Positions 7,950-15,955 of a DNA stretch of 64,000 bases are shown here, piece after piece. The notes below the pieces were generated by a model that saw only the letters and a program-made list of their open reading frames with translations, ran no database searches and was not told the DNA's origin. This DNA comes from Pseudomonas laurylsulfativorans (lineage in GTDB: Bacteria > Pseudomonadota > Gammaproteobacteria > Pseudomonadales > Pseudomonadaceae). Positions within the stretch are counted from its first letter, which is position 1. Every line of letters begins with the position of its first letter. Where the stretch lies: contig NZ_MUJK01000002.1 of NCBI RefSeq assembly GCF_002906155.1, forward strand, positions 682,001 through 746,000. The letters are read 5' to 3'. Made by a program: the position numbers and the translations under genes.

Positions 7950-8588
7950 ATGACCCCATCGTTGCTAATGGCCGTGCTTGCCTCGGGTTTTATCTACGGC
8001 ATCACCCCGGGGCCGGGTGTGCTGGCGGTGTTCGGCATTGGCGCGGCCCATGGGCGACGTGCCGGGGCGGGGTTTCTGTGCGGGCATTTGCTCGGCGATG
8101 TGGTGTGGTGCAGCACGGCGCTGGTCGCGATTGTCGGTGCGCGGGAGATCGGCAGTACCGCGTTCGACGTGCTCGGCGTACTCAGCGGCCTGTACCTGTT
8201 CTGGCTCGGCTGGCGTGCGGTGCGCGCCCGGCGCAGCAACGGTGATGCGCCGCAGGGCCCGGCGCGGCAACCGTTCTGGCACGGCATTCTGTTTGGCCTG
8301 ACCAATCCCAAGGCCTATCCGGTGGCGGTGGCGACGTTCACGGCGCTGTTGTCGAGCCGCGCAGAACTGCTCAACTGGTCGATGCTGCCAGCGCTGATCG
8401 GTCTGAGCTTCGTCGGTGGATTGCTTGCCTACGCTATTCTCATCGGCATCGTCGGTGCGCGGCGAGTGCGCACCTTGTACCAGCGTCATGAACTGGCAAT
8501 CACCCGGTTGTGTGGGGTGATGTTCATCGGTTTTGCCATCAACGCGCTGGTCCATGCGCTGCCGGGGCTGATGCCGAACAAAGCTTGA
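7950..8588 (+). CDS. LysE/RhtB family amino-acid exporter
   Basis: This 212-aa inner-membrane protein has six hydrophobic segments. It carries the family's N-terminal signature GITPGPGVLAVFGIGAAHGR (about 16-35) and the mid-protein motif FWHGILFGLTNPKAYPV (110-126), with the conserved Asn-Pro-Lys. LysE/RhtB proteins export amino acids or homoserine lactone-like metabolites by proton exchange; the specific substrate is unknown. The start is preceded by AAGGAC (7939-7944). It lies directly downstream of the decayed LysR gene, which may once have controlled it. Confidence 0.85.
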   Translation: MTPSLLMAVLASGFIYGITPGPGVLAVFGIGAAHGRRAGAGFLCGHLLGDVVWCSTALVAIVGAREIGSTAFDVLGVLSGLYLFWLGWRAVRARRSNGDAPQGPARQPFWHGILFGLTNPKAYPVAVATFTALLSSRAELLNWSMLPALIGLSFVGGLLAYAILIGIVGARRVRTLYQRHELAITRLCGVMFIGFAINALVHALPGLMPNKA

Positions 8589-8667
8589 ATGTGATGACAA
8601 GGAGGCAAGGCCGACTGGGCAGGGATGATTGATGAGCGCTGCATTATCGGGACACCCACGCTGAACC

Positions 8668-10014
8668 ATGGAAAACCGGAATTCCGCGCCACTGGCGAGC
8701 TATATCGATCTGTTGCTGGATGCCGTATGTGCGGTGGACAAACAGGGCCGCTTTGTCTTTGTCAGTGCGGCATGCGAGCGTATTTTCGGCTACAGCGCCG
8801 ATGAGATGATCGGGCGGCTGATGATCGATATGGTGCACCCGGGCGATCGCCAGCGCACCCTCGACGCCGCCCGGGAAATCATGGGGGGCGAACCCAAGCT
8901 CAACTTCGAAAACCGCTACCTGCGCAAGGATGGTCGCGTCGTGCACATCCTCTGGTCGGCACGTTGGTCCGAGGTCGACCAGTTGCGCATCGCCGTGGCT
9001 CGCGACATCACCGAGCGCAAGCAGGCCGAATCCCGACAGGCCGCGCTGTATGCGATTTCCGAAGCGGCTCACGCGGCGGAGGATCTGCTGGCGTTGTTCA
9101 AACGCATCCACATGATCATCGGCGAATGGCTGCCGGCACTGAATTTTTCCGTGGCGCTGTACGACGAGCACTGCGCGCAGCTGAATTTTCCTTATCACGT
9201 CGATGACCACGAGCCACAGCCCGAACAGCCCGGAACCATGACCGGGCGCCTGTGCGCCGAAGTGATCCGCACGGGGCAGCCGATTCTGTTGACCCCGGAC
9301 CAATGCACGCCTCCTGCCGGCTTCGAAGTTCTGGTGACCGAGCAGAACGCACCCTGTTGGCTGGGTGTGCCGCTGAACTCGCAAAACGGCACCATCGGCG
9401 CATTGATCGTCAAAAGCATTCCGGGTGGCGAGCGTTACACAGAGCAAGACAAGGAACTGCTGCAATACGTCTGCGCCCAGGTCGCGACCGCCATCGAGCG
9501 CAAGCAATTGCACGCCCGTCTGCAACACATGGCCCAGTACGATCAACTGACCCAGTTGCCCAACCGCGAGCTGCTGCGTGACCGGCTCAAAGACTCACTG
9601 CAAGTGGCCCGGGAGGACGGCGGGTACATGGCGCTGTTGTATGTCGACCTCGACCGCTTCAAGCAAGTCAACGACACCCACGGCCATGCGGTCGGCGACA
9701 TGCTGCTGCAAGCGGTGGCCAACCGGCTCAAGGGCTGCGTGCGGGAAACCGACACTGTGGCCCGCATTGGCGGCGATGAATTCGTGGTGCTGCTGCACAG
9801 CATTCACGCGGCGCACGATACCGACATCGTGGTCGAGAAAGTTCGTCAGGTCCTGGCCCAGCCCCTGCGGCTGGACGGCCTCAGCCTGAACATCCAGCCC
9901 AGTATCGGCGTCGCCCGATACCCAGATCACGGCACCGAAGAGAAGCAACTGTTCCGGCATGCCGACGACGCGATGTACTGCGCTAAACGCGAGAACCACC
10001 TGCGCCTGGTCTGA
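8668..10014 (+). CDS. PAS-GAF-GGDEF diguanylate cyclase
   Basis: The 448-aa soluble protein has three domains. A PAS sensor (about 10-125; FGYSADEMIGRLMIDMVHPGDR) is followed by a GAF domain (about 130-275) and a GGDEF domain (about 285-448). The active-site motif is intact (RIGGDEFVVLL), and an RETD inhibitory I-site lies five residues upstream, so it should make c-di-GMP and be feedback-inhibited. There are no membrane segments and no EAL domain. The ribosome site is weak (GGGA about 15 nt upstream), but the PAS domain begins soon after this ATG. The signal is unknown. Confidence 0.88.
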   Translation: MENRNSAPLASYIDLLLDAVCAVDKQGRFVFVSAACERIFGYSADEMIGRLMIDMVHPGDRQRTLDAAREIMGGEPKLNFENRYLRKDGRVVHILWSARWSEVDQLRIAVARDITERKQAESRQAALYAISEAAHAAEDLLALFKRIHMIIGEWLPALNFSVALYDEHCAQLNFPYHVDDHEPQPEQPGTMTGRLCAEVIRTGQPILLTPDQCTPPAGFEVLVTEQNAPCWLGVPLNSQNGTIGALIVKSIPGGERYTEQDKELLQYVCAQVATAIERKQLHARLQHMAQYDQLTQLPNRELLRDRLKDSLQVAREDGGYMALLYVDLDRFKQVNDTHGHAVGDMLLQAVANRLKGCVRETDTVARIGGDEFVVLLHSIHAAHDTDIVVEKVRQVLAQPLRLDGLSLNIQPSIGVARYPDHGTEEKQLFRHADDAMYCAKRENHLRLV

Positions 10015-10132
10015 AAGCCCGGGCACCGTTCGTCGTACTAACCACGCTTTTTTTTAAACCTTTTGGGACGCGCAAATTCAGATTCTATGCGGGCGCAAGC
10101 TCGCCGCGACTACCACCAAGAGGAAGAGAATC

Positions 10133-10291
10133 ATGCCTAACTCAAGAAACTCGAACTCGGGGAACTTCGCCAACGATCGAACGAAGGCCTCTGAAGCCGG
10201 TCGCAAGGGTGGGAAAACCACCACCACGACCGTCGAAAAAGAACCGGCGAAACCCGATATGAGCCGTAAGGGCGGTCAGAAATCCCGCTAA
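10133..10291 (+). CDS. KGG-motif stress-induced small protein
   Basis: The product is a 52-aa, highly hydrophilic and basic peptide, MPNSRNSNSGNFANDRTKAS followed by two KGG units (EAGRKGGK at 21-28 and MSRKGGQK at 43-50). This matches the KGG/con-10 general stress protein family, in which repeats of this form are abundant in stress-tolerant cells. An AGGAAGAG ribosome site lies 6-8 nt upstream. It precedes the DUF4142 gene by 74 bp and may be co-transcribed with it. The molecular role is unknown. Confidence 0.85.
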   Translation: MPNSRNSNSGNFANDRTKASEAGRKGGKTTTTTVEKEPAKPDMSRKGGQKSR

Positions 10292-10365
10292 AGGATGCAG
10301 GTGGTTTTGATTGAGAAGCGGGGGCGAAAGCTCCCGTTTGAATTTGAGAAGAGGAGGGCGCGACC

Positions 10366-10869
10366 ATGAAACGGATGGCCACCCGATTATGTAATGCCAG
10401 TATTGCCACGTTACTGGGCCTGTTTGCTGGCGGCGCCTTTGCCCAGTCGCCCGCTGAATTCATCGACGAGGCCTCGGCCCAAGGCATGGCCGACATCGAG
10501 GCCAGTCGCCTGGCGCACCAGAAATCCGAGTCCAAGGAGGTCAAGGACTACACCATTGTCGTCATCAATGACCGCACCACCGCCAACCAGCACCTGGCGA
10601 AAATCGCCAAACAACTGGATTTGCCCGTGGCCCCGCGGGAAGAAATTGTCGAAAAAGCCAAAGCCCTGATGCCACAAGCCATGGATGGGGCGACCTTCGA
10701 TGAAGCCTACGCGGCCAGTCAGGTGAAGACCACGCAGGAAACCATCGATCAGTTGCAACAAGTCGCTCACACCACTGACGTGCCGCAGATCAAGGCGTTC
10801 GCCGAAGAAACCCTGCCGAAACTGCAAAATCATCTGCAAATGGCCAAGGTGTTGCAGGCCAGAAGTTGA
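10366..10869 (+). CDS. DUF4142 family exported protein
   Basis: The 167-aa protein has a clear Sec signal peptide (basic MKRMATR, hydrophobic core, cleavage after GGAFA near residue 26). A mostly helical DUF4142 domain follows (ferritin-like fold in known members), with EFIDEASAQGMADIEASRLA at its start. The protein is periplasmic. DUF4142 proteins are frequently stress-induced in Pseudomonas, consistent with the KGG gene just upstream, but no activity is established. A strong terminator follows the stop. Confidence 0.85.
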   Translation: MKRMATRLCNASIATLLGLFAGGAFAQSPAEFIDEASAQGMADIEASRLAHQKSESKEVKDYTIVVINDRTTANQHLAKIAKQLDLPVAPREEIVEKAKALMPQAMDGATFDEAYAASQVKTTQETIDQLQQVAHTTDVPQIKAFAEETLPKLQNHLQMAKVLQARS

Positions 10870-10887
10870 GCGCAAGGTTTGAACACA

Positions 10888-10921
10888 AACGGCGCGGGGC
10901 TTCAGTCACGCGCCGTTTTTC
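10888..10921 (+). terminator. Rho-independent terminator after DUF4142 gene
   Basis: AACGGCGCG (10888-10896) pairs with CGCGCCGTT (about 10909-10917), with a 12-nt loop and a T-run (10916-10921). Confidence 0.9.
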
Positions 10922-11088
10922 TATTCAGCACTGATCCGGATGCGGCTTGGGATTGCGTGTTGGTTTTTCATAAAACGGCGGGAAAGTGAAAATTCGAAAT
11001 GACCGAAAAGGTGATTTTCTGAAACCTTTGGCGGTGCTCGCCGCGGTATCGTAGCGACCCGAGGACAACACACCGACAGGAGAACGCA

Positions 11089-11859
11089 ATGAGTTGGTCC
11101 GCCAAACAGTACGTCGCTTTTGAAGATGAGCGCACCCGTCCCGCCCGTGACCTGCTGGCGGCCATCCCCGCCGGGGACGTGCGTTCGGCCATCGATATCG
11201 GTTGTGGCCCCGGTAACTCCACCGAGTTGCTGGTCGAGCGTTTTGCCAATGCCACGGTGCGTGGGCTGGACAGTTCGAGCGACATGATCGACGCCGCCCG
11301 CAAGCGCCTGCCGCAGGTGCAGTTCGATATCGCCGGTATCGACACCTGGAACGACAACGGCCCGTTCGACGTGATATTCGCCAACGCGGTGTTGCAGTGG
11401 CTGCCTGATCACGCAGCGTTGCTGCCTTCACTGGTTAGCAAACTGGCACCGGGTGGCAGCCTGGCGATCCAGATGCCCGACAACCTCAATGAACCTTCAC
11501 ACCGTTTGATGCGCGAAGTGGCCGGTGACGGCCCATGGGCTGGCAAACTGGCAGGCGCTGCCAGGCAGCGCACGGAAATGGACAGTGCCAGCGGTTACTA
11601 CTCGATCCTCAAGGCCTGTTGCACCCGCGTCGATGTGTGGCGCACCACCTACCATCATCCGCTCGAGGGCGGTGCGTCTGGTGTGGTGGAGTGGTTCAAG
11701 GGCAGCGGTTTGCGGCCATTCCTCGAACCGTTGGACGAGATGGAGCGGGCGCAGTATCTGAAGCAGTATCAGGCGGCTGTCGAACAGGCGTATCCGGCCT
11801 TGGCCGATGGTTCGGTGCTGTTGCCGTTCCCGCGACTGTTTATCGTCGCGACCCGCTGA
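11089..11859 (+). CDS. tam: Trans-aconitate 2-methyltransferase
   Basis: The 256-aa protein has the SAM-binding motif AIDIGCGPGNSTELL (about 34-48) and the acidic GLDSSSDMIDAAR segment (62-74). The Tam-specific features FANAVLQWLPDH, HHPLEGG and GVVEWFKGSGLRPFL are present, and the length matches E. coli Tam. It methylates trans-aconitate, an inhibitor formed spontaneously from the citric-acid-cycle intermediate cis-aconitate. A single gene with an ACAGGAGAA ribosome site upstream; its 3' end runs into the REPIN array. Confidence 0.9.
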   Translation: MSWSAKQYVAFEDERTRPARDLLAAIPAGDVRSAIDIGCGPGNSTELLVERFANATVRGLDSSSDMIDAARKRLPQVQFDIAGIDTWNDNGPFDVIFANAVLQWLPDHAALLPSLVSKLAPGGSLAIQMPDNLNEPSHRLMREVAGDGPWAGKLAGAARQRTEMDSASGYYSILKACCTRVDVWRTTYHHPLEGGASGVVEWFKGSGLRPFLEPLDEMERAQYLKQYQAAVEQAYPALADGSVLLPFPRLFIVATR

Positions 11860-11869
11860 TGCGATCTCC

Positions 11870-12401
11870 TGTAGGAGCTGGCTTGTCGGGTCGCCGCATC
11901 GCAGCGATGGTCGTTAACGATGACGAGTATGAACTGGATAAACGCGGCGCCCTTGAGTCCATCGCCGGCAAGCTGGCTCCTACAGTTTGGCGTTCACACC
12001 ATTTCGACCAGGACTCGGTCCCTTGTAGGAGCCCGCTTGCGGGCGATGGTCGTTAACGATAACGCGTGTGAACCGGATAAACGCGGCGCACTTGAGTCCA
12101 TCGCCGGCAAGCCGGCTCCTACAGTTTGGCGTTCACATCATTTCGACCAGGACGCGGTCCCTTGTAGGAGCCCGCTTGCGGGCGATAGTCGTTAACGATA
12201 ACGCGTGTGAACCGGATAAACGCGGCGCACTTGAGTCCATCGCCGGCAAGCTGGCTCCTACAGTTTGGCGTTCACATCATTTCTACCAGGACGCGGTCCC
12301 TTGTAGGAGCTGGCTTGCCAGCGATGGTCGTTAACGATGACGAGTATGAACTGGATAAACGCGGCGCCCTTGAGTCCATCGCCGGCAAGCCGGCTCCTAC
12401 A
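11870..12401. repeat. Tandem array of four REPINs
   Basis: Four REPINs begin at about 11870, 12024, 12163 and 12302, each bounded by TGTAGGAG and CTCCTACA. The last three repeat at exactly 139 bp: a 99-bp REPIN plus a 40-bp spacer beginning GTTTGGCGTTCACA. Every REPIN interior contains GTCGTTAACGAT. The first unit carries about 15 extra bases. The array grew by tandem duplication of a whole REPIN-plus-spacer unit. Confidence 0.92.
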
Positions 12402-12624
12402 GGTATTGCGTTATCGGTGTTTCCCGGGATTGCGCGAAGAGTTTTTTTACCGTCTGTTCTTTTTCGAGCGCCGGGCACTCAGGTATTCAAAAGCAAACGA
12501 GGCAAAGCCGAACAACCCGATCATTGAAATGATCATGATTCCCAACTCTGAATTGTGCATGTTGATCTCGGTGCGAAGGGTGAGCCTGGATCATAAGGGA
12601 GCAATTGCCTGGCTCAACGCTGCG

Positions 12625-12969
12625 CTACGGCTTCTTTATTCGCGTAGTGGGATCCATACGCAAAAGATACGAGCGTACAGGCGATGGGGGCAGCGCTGAG
12701 CGCGAACCTACATCATCAGCGATTTCCACCAGTGCCCACGTGCAACCTGCGTACTTTGGATTTGCTGCATGCAGGGCAACGCTGCTGGCTGAAGGGAAGG
12801 GCGCACCATCCACAGCGAGCATCTCGAAATGCCCCTCAATGGCTTGTTGAACCATGGCTATTGCATCTTCCAGATCTTCACCGGCGCTAAAACAACCCGG
12901 CACATCCGGGACTTCCACGCCCCACGCCTGTTCGTCGTCTCCCATGGAAATCGCAATCGGGTAAAACAT
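12625..12969 (-). CDS. HicB-family antitoxin-like protein, orphan, altered C-terminus
   Basis: This 114-aa protein has the HicB N-terminal fold: MFYPIAISMGDDEQAWGVEV, VPGCFSAGEDLEDAI, an EGHFEMLAVDG helix and YAGCTWALVEI. After about residue 85 the usual HicB C-terminus (DITxYLG then a ribbon-helix-helix/HTH) is missing. A short unrelated tail replaces it, as if by deletion or frameshift. The start at 12969 is 9 nt after GGAGG. No hicA toxin gene is found on either side. It is probably a solitary, decaying antitoxin that can no longer bind DNA. Confidence 0.65.
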   Translation of the reverse strand: MFYPIAISMGDDEQAWGVEVPDVPGCFSAGEDLEDAIAMVQQAIEGHFEMLAVDGAPFPSASSVALHAANPKYAGCTWALVEIADDVGSRSALPPSPVRSYLLRMDPTTRIKKP

Positions 12970-13011
12970 GTTCATCGTCCTCCATGGAAAAGGCTGATGG
13001 GGTATGTAACG

Positions 13012-13039
13012 CACAAGGCGCCTGAATAGGCGCCTTGTG
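13012..13039. terminator. Perfect 11-bp hairpin, probable terminator
   Basis: CACAAGGCGCC and GGCGCCTTGTG pair exactly around a TGAATA loop. It lies just after the stop of the frameshifted minus-strand gene and before hicB. There is no T-run, so it may be Rho-linked or protective rather than a classical terminator. Confidence 0.55.
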
Positions 13040-13044
13040 GTTCG

Positions 13045-13300
13045 TCAAGATGGCTCTGCGATTACATCCAGCACATCGCAACCGTCACGCAACGGCACGC
13101 AGCAGAGCAACGCGAAGTCACTGAGTACAACGGCGTCAGAGGTCAGGTCGCCGCGAATCGCGAGGTTTTCAAGAAGCTGCGTCACGGCGCGAATTCGGTA
13201 GCTGGCGGTGCTGAGCAGGGAGTGCAGGGGTTGTGTGGTGTTGACGAAGAGGGAGGGGGAGATCGTCGGCGATGCTGGTTAAAGCCATGAATTCTTTCAT
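13045..13300 (-). pseudogene. Small unrecognised gene with probable frameshift
   Basis: From ATG at 13300 the frame gives MKEFMALTSIADDLPLPLRQ. A different frame then carries a sensible continuation: NTTQPLHSLLSTASYRIRAV, then a helical stretch, then CDVLDVIAEPS, stopping at 13045. The second frame has no start codon of its own, so a 1-nt shift near 13240 is the simplest reading. Small proteins of this general type (about 80-100 aa, helical) are common in P. fluorescens; family assignment is not secure. It is preceded by the structured leader described separately. Confidence 0.45.
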
Positions 13301-13359
13301 GAGTGAGTTCCAATTGTAGGTGGAAGACCTACCACTCAATTGTCGCCAAACAATAGGGT

Positions 13360-13540
13360 GGTAGCTGTACGCGGGTTGGCGAACCGGACAATGGTGAAAC
13401 CGGCAGACCCGAAGGTCTCCCACGCACAGCTACCGAAAAAGCAGCCAAGCGTGATCAAAAGTGCTCCGAGAAATCCTCGGAGCCTTCTGTACCGTTGTTA
13501 CCGAGTCGCCAAACCCGACACGCCATTTGGGCGCGGTCGG
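13360..13540 (-). ncRNA. Candidate structured RNA leader upstream of the small gene
   Basis: Read on the minus strand there are three hairpins: 13540-13515 (CCGAC, bulged C, GCGCC / GGCGU GUCGG), 13483-13463 (GCUCCGAG / CUCGGAGC around GATTT) and a 16-bp stem joining 13434-13419 to 13375-13360. The 16-bp stem encloses AGACC-UUCG-GGUCU (13418-13405). The irregular pairs in the first and third stems are G.U wobbles on the minus strand but A.C mismatches on the plus strand, and the inner loop is the stable C(UUCG)G only on the minus strand. A further GTAGGT/ACCTAC hairpin (13316-13332) lies just before the downstream ATG. Transcription has not been shown. Confidence 0.5.
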
Positions 13541-13698
13541 ACTATAGGTCTCATGACAAAGGCACAGCAATGCGCAAGTGTACGGACAATTCCCAGCGTA
13601 GTGTAGGACGTTGCTTGTTCTCGTGTTGATCTCCGTTGGGCCCTTAAAAGTGGGCCTTGGCACTAACTTTGGCAGGCGCATCACCAGATCCCGCGCAC

Positions 13699-13731
13699 AA
13701 AAAAACCGGCCACTTGGACCGGTTTTTTTTT
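13699..13731. terminator. Bidirectional intrinsic terminator
   Basis: AAAAAAACCGG and CCGGTTTTTTTTT flank a short loop. It is symmetrical, so it can end transcription from the tRNA-Gly side (minus) or from the left (plus). Confidence 0.9.
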
Positions 13732-13779
13732 CTCTACATCCCCCGTCAAAACCACCCTGACGTGAGATCAAAATTCGAT

Positions 13780-13853
13780 TGGAGCGGGTGAAGGGAATCG
13801 AACCCTCGTTATCAGCTTGGGAAGCTGGAGTAATGCCATTATACGACACCCGC
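13780..13853 (-). tRNA. tRNA-Gly (anticodon CCC)
   Basis: A 74-nt cloverleaf with acceptor GCGGGTG/CACCCGC and encoded CCA (13780-13782). The anticodon stem-loop CCAGC-TTCCCAA-GCTGG has anticodon CCC, and the T-arm is GAGGGTTCGATTCCCTT. It is followed on its strand by the bidirectional terminator. Confidence 0.95.
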
Positions 13854-14031
13854 TCAGAGCGGTGACTTTGTACCAGATGTGCGCGTGGAAATGAAGTTTT
13901 TCTTTGCGCCAGATGGGTTTAGCGCAGGTGAAACCAAGTCTCGACCGCATGACGGTCGATCGCGGGCAAGCCTCGCGCCTGCGGAATACGTTTAATCCGG
14001 CAGGGCAGGGCTTGCTCGCGATGACTCTCTT

Positions 14032-14916
14032 TCAGCTTGCCAATGCATGGTGGTCCTGGACGTAGTGGTAACGCGGTCGGCTTTCGTATTGCGCAGGTTT
14101 CAGGAAGCCCATCAGTGCGTTGCGGCTGTCCCGGCAGGCGGCTTTGTGTTCCATGTCGAGAAAGTGGCCGGTGGCCTGAAGGGTACTGAACGTGCTGTGT
14201 TGCACGTGGTTGGCGAACAACCGGGCGTCGTCGGCGGCGGTGTATTCGTCCCATTCGCCGTTGAGGAACAGCACTGGCACATCAATTTTCTTCGCCGCGT
14301 GCAGGTAGCACTGGCGGTCGCTGTGCAGCACGTCGTTGATGTGGAAGTGCATCTGCCCGTACTCATGTTCGGCCAGGGAGCTGACGTGGCGATAGTTGAA
14401 GCGCTTGAACAACGACGGCAGGTGTTTGCCGATGGTGTCGTTCACCAGATGTCCGACGCGGTCACCATCCAGGTTGCCGAGGTGTTCGACGCCGCGTTCG
14501 AGGTAATCGAGCATGTGCGCGTTGATCACCGGGGAGAACGAGCTGATCACGGCTTTTTCGATGCGCCGTGGCCGTTGCGACAACGCCATCATGGTCGCCG
14601 CGCCACCCCAGGAAAACGACAGCACGTGTTCGGCGGCGAAGTGGTCGATCAGCTCAAGAAGGATCTGCCCTTCGATTTCCTTGGTGAGCATTTTTTCATG
14701 CAGGTTGTGGGCTTTTGACCGACCCGCGTAGGGCTGGTCGTAGCAGACGACGTTGAACTGCGGATGGAGGTTTTTCACGGTTTGTGCAAACGACGCAGTC
14801 GTGGCCATCGACCCGTTGACCAAGATAATGGTCTTCTCTGCGGCGTCTGCGCGATAGAACTCCGTGTAGACCCGATACTGACCCTGTATATCCAGCACAG
14901 CGATTTCTGGCCTCAT
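14032..14916 (-). CDS. phaG: PhaG-type (R)-3-hydroxyacyl-ACP:CoA transacylase / thioesterase
   Basis: The 294-aa alpha/beta-hydrolase-fold protein is nearly the length of P. putida PhaG (295 aa) and starts with the same MRPEIAVLDIQGQYRVYTEF block. The catalytic set is visible: Ser102 in SWGGA, Asp223 in NGEWDEYT, His251 in ATGHFLD. PhaG diverts 3-hydroxyacyl groups from fatty-acid synthesis to medium-chain polyhydroxyalkanoate; it is a close relative of RhlA. The region RHVSSLAEHEY has Ala at 182, where P. putida PhaG has the Asp of its HX4D motif. The start at 14916 is chosen by homology; the frame is open further upstream. It stands alone. Confidence 0.88.
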   Translation of the reverse strand: MRPEIAVLDIQGQYRVYTEFYRADAAEKTIILVNGSMATTASFAQTVKNLHPQFNVVCYDQPYAGRSKAHNLHEKMLTKEIEGQILLELIDHFAAEHVLSFSWGGAATMMALSQRPRRIEKAVISSFSPVINAHMLDYLERGVEHLGNLDGDRVGHLVNDTIGKHLPSLFKRFNYRHVSSLAEHEYGQMHFHINDVLHSDRQCYLHAAKKIDVPVLFLNGEWDEYTAADDARLFANHVQHSTFSTLQATGHFLDMEHKAACRDSRNALMGFLKPAQYESRPRYHYVQDHHALAS

Positions 14917-15228
14917 GTCATAAGACTCCTGGCAAGCGGGTATGCGCGCAATAGAGATTGCACGAGCTTTGTGACAGGTAGGCATACGCCTGGAATTTGA
15001 GAGGCCCATGTCGATCCATTGCAGTCCGGTCGACGGGTATTGTTATTGGCGGGCAGTCTGCCGGATGAGGCCGGAACCCTTGGGTTCCTACCGGCAAAAA
15101 GTTTCTTAGAAGTATGGGGTGACTCGTCGGTCACATTTCGGCCGACGTCCTGATTCAAGCAGGGGTCACGTCATCGCGCAAGTGCCGTTGGTAAATTGTT
15201 CGACAACTTCTGCTCAGCGGTCGCGTGT
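14917..15228. other. Intergenic leader of phaG
   Basis: This 312-bp stretch has no credible gene. It contains an imperfect hairpin, CCGGAACCC / GGGTTCCTACCGG, at about 15071-15094, with no T-run on the minus strand. Promoter elements for phaG are expected here, but none is clear enough to call. Confidence 0.4.
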
Positions 15229-15921
15229 TTAGATCAATCCGATCTCTTCTACGGTCAGTGGGCGGTATTCGCCCGGTTTCAACGCATCGTCGAGCACCAG
15301 CGGCCCCATGCGTTCGCGATGCAGGCGCATCACCTTGTTGTTGAAGTGGCCGAACATGCGCTTGACCTGGTGATAGCGGCCCTCGACGATGCTCAGGCGT
15401 GCGCACTTTGTCCCGAGCAGCTCTAGCCCGGCCGGTTGCGTGGTGAGGTCTTCGAAGGCGAAGTACAGCCCCTCGCTGAATTTGATCGCGTATTCGGGGC
15501 CGATGGCATGCTCGGTTTCGACGTAGTAGACCTTGGGCAGCTTGGTCTGCGGTTGGGTCAGACGGCGCGACCAGCTGCCGTCATTGGTGATCAGCATCAA
15601 GCCGGTGGTGTTGAAATCCAGGCGTCCGGCGATGTGCAGTTCGTCCTTGTCCGGCTCGTGGATCAGATCGAGTACGGTGGGGTGCTGCGGGTCTTTGGTG
15701 GCGCTGACGCAACCAGCGGGCTTGTGCAGCATGAAGTGGCGCAGCGGTTTGCCGACTTGCAGCACATCGCTGTCGACTTCGACGCGGCTGAATTCGCGGA
15801 CTTCGCTGTGCGGGTCGCTGACGACTTTTCCGTCAATCCTGACGCGCTTTTCCACCAGCAACAGGCGTACCTGCTTACGGTTGAAGCACGGCAGGTTGCT
15901 GAGGAAACGGTCGACGCGCAT
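15229..15921 (-). CDS. rsuA: RsuA-family rRNA pseudouridine synthase
   Basis: The 230-aa protein has an N-terminal S4 RNA-binding domain (residues 1-60; RVDRFLSNLPCFNRKQVRLL). The RsuA/RluB/E/F catalytic domain follows, with the Asp-containing motif AGRLDFNTTGLMLIT (about 97-111) and the closing YHQVKRMFGHFNNKVMRLHR. It most likely converts a uridine of 16S rRNA (U516 in E. coli) to pseudouridine. Other members of the small RsuA group cannot be fully excluded. The start is the first ATG, directly at the S4 domain. Confidence 0.85.
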   Translation of the reverse strand: MRVDRFLSNLPCFNRKQVRLLLVEKRVRIDGKVVSDPHSEVREFSRVEVDSDVLQVGKPLRHFMLHKPAGCVSATKDPQHPTVLDLIHEPDKDELHIAGRLDFNTTGLMLITNDGSWSRRLTQPQTKLPKVYYVETEHAIGPEYAIKFSEGLYFAFEDLTTQPAGLELLGTKCARLSIVEGRYHQVKRMFGHFNNKVMRLHRERMGPLVLDDALKPGEYRPLTVEEIGLI

Positions 15922-15955
15922 GACTCAAGGATCAGTGAAGTTAGGGGCGCGCATC

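Noticed and set aside
10050..10080. AlgU-type promoter before the KGG gene (AACCTT ... TCAGA)
   Set aside because: The -35 has mismatches at key positions and the spacing is 15, so below threshold.
11870..12401. Regularly spaced repeats that could be taken for CRISPR
   Set aside because: Repeat units are 139 bp, spacers are identical rather than unique, and both arms are REP palindromes. No cas gene.
12601..12680. GSIRKR on the plus strand as a remnant of hicA
   Set aside because: It is in the wrong order and orientation for hicAB and only six residues long.
13340..13606. An 88-codon plus-strand ORF over the structured leader
   Set aside because: Its sequence is explained by hairpin arms and stable stems, it has no ribosome site, and the G.U asymmetry favours a minus-strand RNA.
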